This document shows positions 1 to 7,690 of a stretch of 64,000 bases of DNA, piece after piece (position 1 is the stretch's first letter; every line of letters starts with the position of its first letter). The DNA is from Flavobacteriaceae bacterium (GTDB lineage Bacteria; Bacteroidota; Bacteroidia; Flavobacteriales; Flavobacteriaceae): positions 58,182 to 122,181 of the forward strand of contig QXYU01000009.1 of assembly GCA_009886755.1 (NCBI GenBank), read 5' to 3'. The notes under the pieces were generated by a model that worked only from the letters and a program-made list of their open reading frames with translations, was not told where the DNA came from and did not search any database. The translations under genes and the position numbers were made by a program.

Positions 1-225
1 AGTCGTAATCGGAATTTTGGGGAATGGATTGGTAAAGGCCATTCGGTGAAAGAAACTCAGGCCATTTTAAAAATGGTAGCCGAAGGCTACTATGCGGTTG
101 CCTCTGCCATTAAGATTAATGATGGGCAAACCCATATTCCCATCATTGAAGCGGTTCATGAAATTTTATACCAAGGGGGGGCTCCCGAAAAAGTCTTCGC
201 GCAACTCAGTGATCAACTCAGCTAG
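1..225 (+). CDS. gpsA: Glycerol-3-phosphate dehydrogenase, C-terminal part (partial)
   Basis: The frame is open from base 1 to a TAG stop and gives 74 residues. The segment with GEWIGKG, ETQAI, EGYYA and PIIEAVHEIL is the helical C-terminal domain of NAD(P)H-dependent glycerol-3-phosphate dehydrogenase, which makes sn-glycerol 3-phosphate from dihydroxyacetone phosphate for phospholipid synthesis in the cytoplasm. The nucleotide-binding N-terminal domain lies outside the window. Its stop codon overlaps the stop codon of the convergent pheS gene in the tetranucleotide CTAG. Confidence 0.85.
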   Translation, partial: SRNRNFGEWIGKGHSVKETQAILKMVAEGYYAVASAIKINDGQTHIPIIEAVHEILYQGGAPEKVFAQLSDQLS

Positions 226-1238
226 AGACTTCCTTTGAATTGCTTGAGAAAGCGGACATCGTTTTCGAAAAACATACGAATATCGCTAATTTGGTAAAGC
301 AGCATCGCAATACGTTCAATACCCATTCCAAAAGCATAGCCTGAGTATTTCTCAGGATCAATACCGCAGTTGGAAAGAACATTAGGATCAACCATTCCAC
401 AGCCCATTATTTCCAACCAGCCAGTTCCTTTGGTGATTCGATAATCCGTTTCCGTCTCCAAACCCCAATAGATATCAACCTCAGCACTAGGCTCTGTAAA
501 AGGGAAATAAGAAGGCCGCAGTCGGATTTTGGATTTTCCAAACAACGACTTCGTGAAATACAACAGCATTTGCTTCAAATCGGCAAAAGACACTTTTTCA
601 TCTATATAAAGACCTTCGATCTGATGAAAAATACAATGCGATCGGGCCGAAATAGCTTCGTTGCGAAATACACGCCCCGGGGAAAGGGTTCGAATGGGAG
701 GGGTATTGTTTTCCATATACCGTACCTGAACCGAAGAGGTGTGCGTTCGTAAAAGAATATCGGGATCCGTTTGAATAAAAAAAGTGTCTTGCATATCCCG
801 GGCAGGGTGGTACTCGGGTAAATTCAAAGCGGTAAAGTTGTGCCAGTCATCTTCAATCTCTGGCCCTTCCGAAATGGAGAAGCCTACTTGTGAAAAAATA
901 TCAATAATGCGGTTTCGCACTAATGACAGAGGATGACGACTCCCTATTTCAAGAGGAAAAGCAGGACGAAAAGGATCGGCAATGGTTCCCGTTTGGTTTC
1001 CTTGAAAAGTTTGTGTTTGCAAAGCCTTTACCTTGTCCGCAACGGCCTGTTTTAGTGTATTGAGCAGTTGACCATACTCTTTTTTCTCAGCAGGAGCCAC
1101 TTCTCGAAAAGCCGCAAATAAGGCATTGAGAATTCCTTTTTTTCCAGCATACGCAATGCGGAATGCTTCAACGGCTTCCGTGCTGTCTGCCTCAAAGGTC
1201 TCGACAGTTGCTAGATGTTTTTTCACCGGGTCTATCAT
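222..1238 (-). CDS. pheS: Phenylalanine--tRNA ligase alpha subunit
   Basis: This 338-residue protein has the full length of bacterial PheS. The N-terminal helical arm (about residues 1-85) is followed by the class II catalytic core with the motif 2 region (FHQIEGLYID), GWLEIMGCGMVDPNVL and the motif 3 segment GYAFGMGIERIAML near the C-terminus. With PheT (not in this window) it forms the alpha2-beta2 enzyme that charges tRNA-Phe in the cytoplasm. A perfect TAnnTTTG box ends 4 nt before the ATG, which supports this start. The gene is convergent with gpsA and shares CTAG with it. Confidence 0.95.
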   Translation of the reverse strand: MIDPVKKHLATVETFEADSTEAVEAFRIAYAGKKGILNALFAAFREVAPAEKKEYGQLLNTLKQAVADKVKALQTQTFQGNQTGTIADPFRPAFPLEIGSRHPLSLVRNRIIDIFSQVGFSISEGPEIEDDWHNFTALNLPEYHPARDMQDTFFIQTDPDILLRTHTSSVQVRYMENNTPPIRTLSPGRVFRNEAISARSHCIFHQIEGLYIDEKVSFADLKQMLLYFTKSLFGKSKIRLRPSYFPFTEPSAEVDIYWGLETETDYRITKGTGWLEIMGCGMVDPNVLSNCGIDPEKYSGYAFGMGIERIAMLLYQISDIRMFFENDVRFLKQFKGSL

Positions 1239-1242
1239 GCAG

Positions 1243-1250
1243 CAAAAATA
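1243..1250 (-). promoter_or_regulatory. -7 promoter element of pheS
   Basis: On the minus strand the octamer TATTTTTG matches the Bacteroidota -7 consensus TAnnTTTG. Only 4 nt separate it from the pheS ATG, so the transcript would start at or next to the start codon. No clear -33 TTTG was seen. Confidence 0.5.
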
Positions 1251-1256
1251 AAGGTT

Positions 1257-1622
1257 TTATTGGATCAAACCACGCTCTAAAAAATAATCCACAATGGCTG
1301 ATTTCATTAAAATTCCCTGCTCCCCAGGCTTGAGGTTTGGAAGTGCTTCTAACAGTTCAAAATGGGGCCATCCATCCGGGTCGTAGTATTCAAAACGATA
1401 GTAGCCATAGGGTTCCAAAACACGACAAATACCAATGTGTATCAAATTGACATTGTCATTTTTTTTAAAATGCTTGTCCAATTGACCCAATTCCTGCAAA
1501 CCGATCAAATACAAAACCCCCTCAACATCAAGGGGTTCCCCATCAGAAAAACGATCTGTAAGAAGAGAAATCAATGCTTCCCAATGTTCTTTGACTTGGT
1601 TTGGTTTTGAGGATACTGACAT
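1257..1622 (-). CDS. Conserved hypothetical protein, 121 aa
   Basis: I do not recognise a named family. The product is a soluble, mildly acidic protein with no signal peptide or membrane segment. It has an aromatic stretch in the middle (YGYYRFEYYDPDGWPHFE) and a C-terminal helix. I chose the ATG at 1622 because the longer frame would overlap the divergent cvpA start, and because a near-consensus box TATCTTCG ends 7 nt upstream. It lies between pheS and cvpA. Similar small proteins next to pheS in Flavobacteriaceae are only a recollection. The function is unknown. Confidence 0.7.
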   Translation of the reverse strand: MSVSSKPNQVKEHWEALISLLTDRFSDGEPLDVEGVLYLIGLQELGQLDKHFKKNDNVNLIHIGICRVLEPYGYYRFEYYDPDGWPHFELLEALPNLKPGEQGILMKSAIVDYFLERGLIQ

Positions 1623-1689
1623 ACGGATACGAAGATAGTCCTTTTCTGTACTATTGTGGAATCCCAAAAAAAATCCCAACTTGCCGTTC

Positions 1690-2211
1690 ATGACAGTTAA
1701 CCCCATTGATTTAATTCTCTGTATTTTACTTGGATACGGTGCCCTTCAAGGTTTTCGGAAAGGGCTTTTGGTTGAAGTAGCCTCCCTAGCCGCTCTGGTC
1801 TTTGGGCTTTGGGGTGCCTTTTTCTTTGCCGATTGGGCCAAAATCTATATCGAATCTTACATAAGCCTCAACCCTGCCGTCCTTAATGCTGTATCCTATC
1901 TATTGGTGTTTGTTGCGATTGTCATTGGCATTTCTTTGGTAGCCAAGGCCGTCACAAAAGTCATTCAACTTGTCGCGCTGGGTTTTTTGAACCGTATTCT
2001 AGGAAGCGTCTTTGGAGCACTAAAAGTAGGCATCTTGCTTAGTGCGGTATTGGTTGCCATTCAACGTGTCAATTTCCTTATTACGCTAATCGATCCAAGC
2101 CTTATTGAGGCATCGGTATTGTATGAGCCGCTATTAGACTTGGGTAGTTTAATTTTTGATTGGGTGATGACTTCTGATTCTTTGGGAGAACTCCCCAGTA
2201 ATTTGGTGTAA
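1690..2211 (+). CDS. cvpA: CvpA family inner-membrane protein
   Basis: The 173-residue product starts MTVNPIDLILCILLGYGALQ and contains the GFRKGL motif typical of the CvpA N-terminus. About four hydrophobic helices follow (residues 5-22, 28-45, 63-85 and 100-122). CvpA proteins are inner-membrane proteins linked to colicin V production in E. coli and to envelope stress tolerance; their molecular activity is not settled. I prefer the ATG at 1690 over an upstream in-frame ATG at 1654, because the 12 extra residues (WNPKKNPNLPF) do not resemble the family. It is divergent from the 121-aa unknown and convergent with batE. Confidence 0.85.
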   Translation: MTVNPIDLILCILLGYGALQGFRKGLLVEVASLAALVFGLWGAFFFADWAKIYIESYISLNPAVLNAVSYLLVFVAIVIGISLVAKAVTKVIQLVALGFLNRILGSVFGALKVGILLSAVLVAIQRVNFLITLIDPSLIEASVLYEPLLDLGSLIFDWVMTSDSLGELPSNLV

Positions 2212-2215
2212 TACT

Positions 2216-2980
2216 TTACAAAGACCGAATGTTGGCATCTGAGACCCAGCCTTCTGCACCATTAGCAATTCGTATCTTTTGCCACTCTTGAAACTGCTCT
2301 AGGATTTGAACCTTGGTTCCCTCATGCAAAGTAAATTGAATTTCGGAGCGACGATTGGGTTCATTATTTACCTCAATTCGTTCAGAAAAAACAATCCCAT
2401 ACTGTTCTGACTGAAGTTGGCTGTTTTTTGTGTTAGCTGCAAAATAAGCGGCAATTCCCAAAGTCCCAAAAAGCAATGCTGAGACAAAAAGTTGTTTTTT
2501 GACCCGAGAAGATTGAAACCATAAATAGCCTGTCATAAAAAGGGCAAACAGCCAAAACAATAAGAGGCTTAACCACGTCCAATGCTGCAAACTCAATACG
2601 GATAAAAACTTGGATTGAAACTGTGCTACTTGCGTCTGCGGCAGTTCTTCAATGGCATCCACTGTCATGTTTTTAGCAAAAAGAATATTGTTGTTCAAGT
2701 CCGGATCATCGGGAGCCAAGGCCAGCCCTTTTTCAAAATAGTATATGCTTTCCGCCACGGCATTCATACGGTAATAAACACTTCCTAGATTGTAATACAA
2801 GGCAGCACTGTGTTCGCCCTCTTCCAATGATTTTAGATAGGCTTCTACAGCTTGTTTGTAAGCAGCATTGGTGTAGGCGGTATTGCCTTTTTGAAACCAT
2901 TCTTCAGCGGTTTGGGCATTTCCCTGATAAAGCCCTAGGCCCAACAAAAGCATCCCAAAAAAAGTGAAATTCAGTCTCAT
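2216..2980 (-). CDS. batE: BatE-like protein: TPR plus SH3 domain
   Basis: This 254-residue protein closes the Bat operon. It has a signal peptide (about residues 1-22, ending GNAQ) and TPR repeats at about 23-105 (the unit ALYYNLGSVYYRMNAVAESI is clear). Two membrane helices follow at about 137-156 and 165-183, then a C-terminal bacterial SH3 domain at about 195-252 ending in EGWVSDANIRSL. The Bat proteins, first named for Bacteroides aerotolerance, form an envelope complex of uncertain activity. Its ATG overlaps the batD stop by 4 nt, which implies translational coupling. Confidence 0.85.
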   Translation of the reverse strand: MRLNFTFFGMLLLGLGLYQGNAQTAEEWFQKGNTAYTNAAYKQAVEAYLKSLEEGEHSAALYYNLGSVYYRMNAVAESIYYFEKGLALAPDDPDLNNNILFAKNMTVDAIEELPQTQVAQFQSKFLSVLSLQHWTWLSLLLFWLFALFMTGYLWFQSSRVKKQLFVSALLFGTLGIAAYFAANTKNSQLQSEQYGIVFSERIEVNNEPNRRSEIQFTLHEGTKVQILEQFQEWQKIRIANGAEGWVSDANIRSL

Positions 2981-4752
2981 AACTTTCGATCTATTTGTGT
3001 GATTGTCCGAACGGCCGCTTCATAGTCGTTCTGTATTTGCACCTCTGAAGAAGGTGCATAACGCGCCTGCTCACAGTTGCCTAATAAGGCTACAAAGCCT
3101 TTTGACAAGTCGGCATCAACACCTTTATCCCGAAGAAGCGTTTCGATCGTTTCTTTATTAAAATCAGTCGTTTCGATTTTCAACTTAGACTTCAAATAGT
3201 TGTGTAAGGCCGCTTCCAGTGCCTCGTAAAACAGGGTCTTGTTTACACTGTTTTTCTTTGCCCTAGCTAAGAATCTTCGGGCCCTTTTACTCGCTGCTTT
3301 CTGTTTTTGGGATTGCACATCCGGCACATGGGATTGCTGCCAACGACGCAATGGAATCATCATCAATAAAAGAAAGATAGGACTAATCAAAAGCAAATAA
3401 AAACGTTTCGTTCCCCATAGCGGCTGCGAATTCATCTGCTGCCATTGGGCTTTGAGCTTGATAAACTTAAAGTTGGCATTGGTTGTTGGAATCACATTGG
3501 AGGGAGTAGACTGTGGAGCGTTGCCATTGGTCGCCAAAGGCCCTTCAAAGACATCCACTACAAAGTTCTGCGAAACGGCTTTTTCATAGCGTTTTGTTTT
3601 GGGGTTAAAATAGCTAAACGTCAACGGACTAATGGGGTATTTCCCTTGATACTGGGGAACAATCGTATAGGTATCTTGGATGGTGCCTTGCATCCCACGT
3701 AAACTGGTTTTTACATCTTCCTTGTGCTCGGGTTCATAGACCTCTAGTGTGTTGGGGACTTTAAGCTTTGGAAGCTTAAAAAGGGTAAGATTCCCTGATC
3801 CAGACACTTTGATTCGCGCTTGAAAAGATTCAGAGGCTTTAAGCATTTTTTTGTTGAGCAAAACATCAAAATTGAAATCCCCAACAGCTCCGGTAAAATC
3901 ATCGGGTTTGCCTTGTTCGGGTAAGGGCTTAACATTTAGGCGTAATTCCCCTGCCGTTACCACACGATTGACTTGTCGCATGATCCGATCTCCAAAAAAA
4001 TCCCGGCGATTGGTCGGCAATTCCGCCGTCACATTAAGGGTAAGGGGTTCCAAAACCAACTTGCCCGTTTTTTGGGGATATAAGACTGTTTTACGCCACA
4101 CCACGACATTGTATGCCTCTCCCTTGTAGGAGCCTTGCTCAATCCGAAGTTGAGGGATTTTAATGTTTTGACTCCAAAAATCAACAAACTTTGGGCTTTC
4201 CATTTCTCTGGGAGCCTGTGATATTTTGATGGGATTCCGAAAGTATAATTTATACTGAACTGTTACCCGCTCGTTTAAATAGGGATTCCGTTTGGAGACC
4301 TCCGCCACCAAGTGCATATTCTGATCAGCGAGGTACTCCACGCTGTTAGGATCTTTGGGCATGGCTACGGCCTCTGTAACTTGGACTTGTAGTGGAGTGG
4401 TTTTATACTGCTCACCTCCTATGTCCACCGTGGCTTGTTTGATGGTCAACTGCCCTTTTCGCATCGGGGTCAAAAAGTAGGTGAAGGACTTGGAAAAACT
4501 TCGCCGTCCGTTTACATACGAATTGCTGATTGACTGGTTGGGCCCTCCCATCACTCGGAAACCTTCGAACTTCGGTGGTGTAAAATTGTCGCCGTTTTCA
4601 TTCATCACAAAGTCGACCCGTAAACGCTCGTTTATCCCAAGTTTTTTGTTACTCACTCGTGCTTCGAAAGAAACCTGTCCCCAAAGCTGGGGCGCTGCCA
4701 ATAGCAGTAGCCCGAGTTGGAGCCAATATCGAAAATGTAAAGCTCGTTGCAT
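2977..4752 (-). CDS. batD: BatD: oxygen-tolerance/beta-sandwich membrane protein
   Basis: The 591-residue protein has an N-terminal signal peptide (about residues 1-25, ending LWGQ), a long periplasmic part made of repeated beta-rich domains, one membrane helix at about 451-468 and a cytoplasmic C-terminal helical domain. This is the standard layout of BatD proteins. Its role is taken from the operon, where it probably scaffolds the VWA proteins BatA and BatB at the inner membrane. It overlaps batE by 4 nt and starts 1 nt after the batC stop. Confidence 0.88.
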   Translation of the reverse strand: MQRALHFRYWLQLGLLLLAAPQLWGQVSFEARVSNKKLGINERLRVDFVMNENGDNFTPPKFEGFRVMGGPNQSISNSYVNGRRSFSKSFTYFLTPMRKGQLTIKQATVDIGGEQYKTTPLQVQVTEAVAMPKDPNSVEYLADQNMHLVAEVSKRNPYLNERVTVQYKLYFRNPIKISQAPREMESPKFVDFWSQNIKIPQLRIEQGSYKGEAYNVVVWRKTVLYPQKTGKLVLEPLTLNVTAELPTNRRDFFGDRIMRQVNRVVTAGELRLNVKPLPEQGKPDDFTGAVGDFNFDVLLNKKMLKASESFQARIKVSGSGNLTLFKLPKLKVPNTLEVYEPEHKEDVKTSLRGMQGTIQDTYTIVPQYQGKYPISPLTFSYFNPKTKRYEKAVSQNFVVDVFEGPLATNGNAPQSTPSNVIPTTNANFKFIKLKAQWQQMNSQPLWGTKRFYLLLISPIFLLLMMIPLRRWQQSHVPDVQSQKQKAASKRARRFLARAKKNSVNKTLFYEALEAALHNYLKSKLKIETTDFNKETIETLLRDKGVDADLSKGFVALLGNCEQARYAPSSEVQIQNDYEAAVRTITQIDRKL

Positions 4753-4753
4753 C

Positions 4754-5590
4754 TTACCAGTCCTTCTTTCCTTTTACAGGAGTTCCTTTTACTTTTTTAG
4801 CTTTGATTTTATCTTGCACTTTTTTCTCCTGATTATTCATCGCCTCTAAAAGGCTTTTAACCTGCTGGGGCGAGAGTTGTCCTTCTTTAGGCTTAGGAGG
4901 CTGTTGCGGATTGGGCTTGTCATCTTTTGAATCGTTCTCCTTGGGGTCATTCTTAGAATCCTTGCCTTCGTCCTTATCTTTATCACTGTCTTTTTCATCC
5001 TTTTTGGCATCATCACCCTCTCCTTTTTGATCGCCTTCCTGTTCCTTTTTGTCGCCCTTATCTTGATCTTTTTCAGAATCTTGGTCTTTATCCTGATCCT
5101 TATTTTGATCCTTGTTCTGGTCTTTATTTTGATCTTTGTTTTGTTGGTCTTGCTGCTGTTTTTCTTTCTCTAACAACTTTTTGGCCAAGGCGTAGTTGTA
5201 ACGGGTTTCTTCGTCTGCAGGGTTGTTGCGCAACGCATTCTTATAGGCTTCTACCGCCTTGGCATAGTCTTTTTGCTCCATGCTTACATTCCCCATATTG
5301 TGAAAAGCCTGATGCCGCTCTGCACGGTTCGCTGTTTTTTTCTGCGTTTCAAAATAGCGTTGTGAAGCCTCGTCAAAATCACCCGATTCGTAATGATTAT
5401 TCCCTAAGTTATAAAGGGCTTCAATGCGATTGGGGCTGTCGGAAAGCGCCTTTCGGTATTCCATCTCAGACACTACAGCTTCCTTATTTTTCAACAACTC
5501 ATTGGCCGCCGCAATCGTATTGGACACTTCTGATTGCTGGGACCATCCCCAGCTAAAAAAGACCAAAAAAACCCAATATTGTTTTTTCAT
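4754..5590 (-). CDS. batC: BatC: TPR protein with a long charged tail
   Basis: The 278-residue product starts MKKQYWVFLVFFSWGWSQQ, a good signal peptide. I chose this ATG (5590) over a GTG/TTG-type extension into batB for that reason. TPR units cover about residues 30-135 (ALYNLGNNHYESGDFDEA; AFHNMGNVSMEQKDYAKAVE). Residues of about 140-235 are almost only D, K, Q, E and N, with DQNK repeats. The C-terminal tail is basic (KKVKGTPVKGKKDW). TPR domains bind partner proteins, here presumably BatA, BatB and BatD. The charged stretch is low-complexity and may vary in length between strains. Confidence 0.85.
   Translation of the reverse strand: MKKQYWVFLVFFSWGWSQQSEVSNTIAAANELLKNKEAVVSEMEYRKALSDSPNRIEALYNLGNNHYESGDFDEASQRYFETQKKTANRAERHQAFHNMGNVSMEQKDYAKAVEAYKNALRNNPADEETRYNYALAKKLLEKEKQQQDQQNKDQNKDQNKDQNKDQDKDQDSEKDQDKGDKKEQEGDQKGEGDDAKKDEKDSDKDKDEGKDSKNDPKENDSKDDKPNPQQPPKPKEGQLSPQQVKSLLEAMNNQEKKVQDKIKAKKVKGTPVKGKKDW
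5061..5160 (-). repeat. Short in-frame tandem repeat in batC (DQNK/DQDK units)
   Basis: A 12-nt unit coding for DQNK or DQDK recurs several times in a row within the charged region of batC. The copies are imperfect and stay in frame. Slippage here would change the length of the linker without breaking the protein. Confidence 0.6.
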
Positions 5591-5615
5591 GATGAATAAT
5601 AGACGGTTTTCGATT

Positions 5616-6683
5616 TTATGCATCTTTTTTCGTGTGCTGTTCTGTCATACTGGTTTCATTGAATAAATTCAATCGCTTTATCCATTGGGTTTGGGTTGAA
5701 AAAACCAAACGTTCTGCCAAAATTAAGAGGAATGCTGCAAATAGAAAAGCTTGAAATTGATCCTTATAACTCACAAACTTCTTGGCTTCAAACTCTTTTT
5801 TATCCATTTCTTTGAGACGTTCACTCACAAAATCCAATACCGCTTGGGTATTGTTCCCGTCTTGGTAGGCACCGCCCGTTGCTTCTGCGATTTGTTCTAG
5901 CATGGCGCTATTTCGTTGGGTAACAACTACTTCGCCTTCCAAGTCTTTTTTATAGCTTTCGACAATTCCGTTTTTTTTCAGGGGAATAGGAGAACCGGCT
6001 TCGGTTCCTACGCCCAAAGTAAAGATAGTGATCCCTGCCGCCGCTGCACGGTTGGCTGCTGTGACACCTTCTTCGGAATGATCTTCTCCATCAGAAATCA
6101 GAAAAACCACTTTATTGGTTTGTGCGGCATCGTCAAAAAAGGTAGCTGACAAATCCAAAGCGGCATCAATAGCGGTTCCCTGTGAGGATAGCATCTCGGT
6201 ATTCAATCCCTGTAAAAACATCTTAGCCGCTCCATAATCAGTGGTAATCGGCAATTGGGGGACAGCTTGTGCCGCATACGCAATAATGCCCACGCGATCA
6301 CTCGCCAAACGATTGATGATCGCCGAAACCAAACGCTTGGATTTTTCCAATCGGTTGGGGGCAATGTCCTCGGCCAACATACTTTTCGAAACATCTACAG
6401 CAAAAACCAAATCAACCCCTTCTCGGGTCACGGTCTCCAATTCCGTACCTATTTTAGGATTGACCAGACCGCCAACCAGAATGGCCACCGCCAACGTTAA
6501 CATAAAGAGTTTGAGTCGGGGTTTGAATTTAGAACGATTGGGGCTTAATTTCTCCAACAACTCTGGGCCTCCTAATTGCAATTGGCGTCTTTGCTGCCAT
6601 GACACATAGATCCATTCTCCTAGCCACAGCAACGGAAGTAGTGCAAGTACATAGAGGTAAATGGGAAGATCGAGTTGGTACAT
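5616..6683 (-). CDS. batB: BatB: VWA-domain membrane protein
   Basis: The protein is 355 residues long. Two N-terminal membrane helices (about residues 8-25 and 57-74) precede a von Willebrand factor A domain whose metal-ion-dependent adhesion site is DVSKS at 97-101, followed by the conserved VGIIAYAA and LISDGEDHSEEG segments. A third helix lies near 308-325. VWA domains bind a divalent metal and partner proteins; here the domain probably faces the periplasm. Its ATG overlaps the batA stop by one base (TAATG), so the two paralogous VWA genes are coupled. Confidence 0.9.
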   Translation of the reverse strand: MYQLDLPIYLYVLALLPLLWLGEWIYVSWQQRRQLQLGGPELLEKLSPNRSKFKPRLKLFMLTLAVAILVGGLVNPKIGTELETVTREGVDLVFAVDVSKSMLAEDIAPNRLEKSKRLVSAIINRLASDRVGIIAYAAQAVPQLPITTDYGAAKMFLQGLNTEMLSSQGTAIDAALDLSATFFDDAAQTNKVVFLISDGEDHSEEGVTAANRAAAAGITIFTLGVGTEAGSPIPLKKNGIVESYKKDLEGEVVVTQRNSAMLEQIAEATGGAYQDGNNTQAVLDFVSERLKEMDKKEFEAKKFVSYKDQFQAFLFAAFLLILAERLVFSTQTQWIKRLNLFNETSMTEQHTKKDA

Positions 6684-7687
6684 TATATAAAGCTTTTAAA
6701 AAGGGTTCTCCGCAACAGCCATTCCAGTACCAACAATACCAATGCAAGCAGGGCTAACGGACGGTATTTTTCTTCAAAATTGTAGTATTTGAATTCTTCA
6801 ATTTCTGTTTTTTCTAATTTATTTATTTCCTCATAAATCTCTACCAAACGCTGGTTATCAGTGGCTCTAAAATAAAGTCCTCCTGTGGTTTTGGCAATGG
6901 TTCGTAGCAATGCTTCATCAATCTCTACTTTGGTCAGGCCGTACTGGAATTTTCCATTGGGTAATACCCCAATGGGGGCTTTCGCAGTGCCATTACTCCC
7001 CAAACCAATGGTATAGGTTTTGATATTGTACTCCACAGCCAACTCTGCGGCAATCCGTGGATCAATGAACCCAGAATTGTTGACACCATCTGTCAACAAG
7101 ATAATCACTTTACTTTTGGCGCGACTGTCCTTCAATCGGTTTACGGCCGTTGCCAATCCCATTCCAATGGCTGTACCATCTTCAATCAGCCCTTCAAAAT
7201 TAATCTCTCGAAGGCTCTTTTTTACAATATTCTTATCACTGGTGATGGGTGTCTTGGTATAACTTTCTCCCGCATAAACCACCAATCCGATCCGATCACT
7301 AACACGGTTCCCGATAAAGTCGCTGGCTACTCTTTTGAGGGCAGTGAGGCGGTTGGGTTTCAAATCCTGTGCTAGCATACTCGAAGAAACATCAATAGCC
7401 ATCACAATATCAATGCCGCTATTGGTGACCGTGCGTGTGGAGACGTCTTTGGTCTGAGGGCGAGCCAGAGCAAGGATCAAAGTGGAAAGAGCCAAAAACC
7501 GAAAAACCAATAATAAAAAACGGAAACGCGCCAGGCCACGATGCTTTTTGGCAAAACCTCCCAAGGACGACCATCGGAGTTGTGGTTGGGATTGACTACG
7601 TGTCATGTACTCCCACACCAACCAAAGTGGCAAGACTGTAAACAGCCATAAGTAATTGGGGTTCGCAAAGTAGATTCCGTTTAGCAC
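6683..7687 (-). CDS. batA: BatA: VWA-domain membrane protein
   Basis: This 334-residue protein has two N-terminal helices (about residues 10-27 and 56-75), a VWA domain with intact MIDAS residues DVSSS at 99-103 and the conserved LTDGVNNSG, and a C-terminal helix near 308-326. It is the partner and likely paralogue of the adjacent BatB. In the operon the MoxR AAA+ ATPase is expected to remodel such VWA proteins. It follows the 545-aa unknown with a 3-nt gap. Confidence 0.9.
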   Translation of the reverse strand: MLNGIYFANPNYLWLFTVLPLWLVWEYMTRSQSQPQLRWSSLGGFAKKHRGLARFRFLLLVFRFLALSTLILALARPQTKDVSTRTVTNSGIDIVMAIDVSSSMLAQDLKPNRLTALKRVASDFIGNRVSDRIGLVVYAGESYTKTPITSDKNIVKKSLREINFEGLIEDGTAIGMGLATAVNRLKDSRAKSKVIILLTDGVNNSGFIDPRIAAELAVEYNIKTYTIGLGSNGTAKAPIGVLPNGKFQYGLTKVEIDEALLRTIAKTTGGLYFRATDNQRLVEIYEEINKLEKTEIEEFKYYNFEEKYRPLALLALVLLVLEWLLRRTLFKSFI

Positions 7688-7690
7688 TGC

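Noticed and set aside
5061..5160. Short tandem repeats that could suggest a CRISPR-like array
   Set aside because: The units are 12 nt, contiguous, in frame and code for the charged tail of BatC; there are no spacers.
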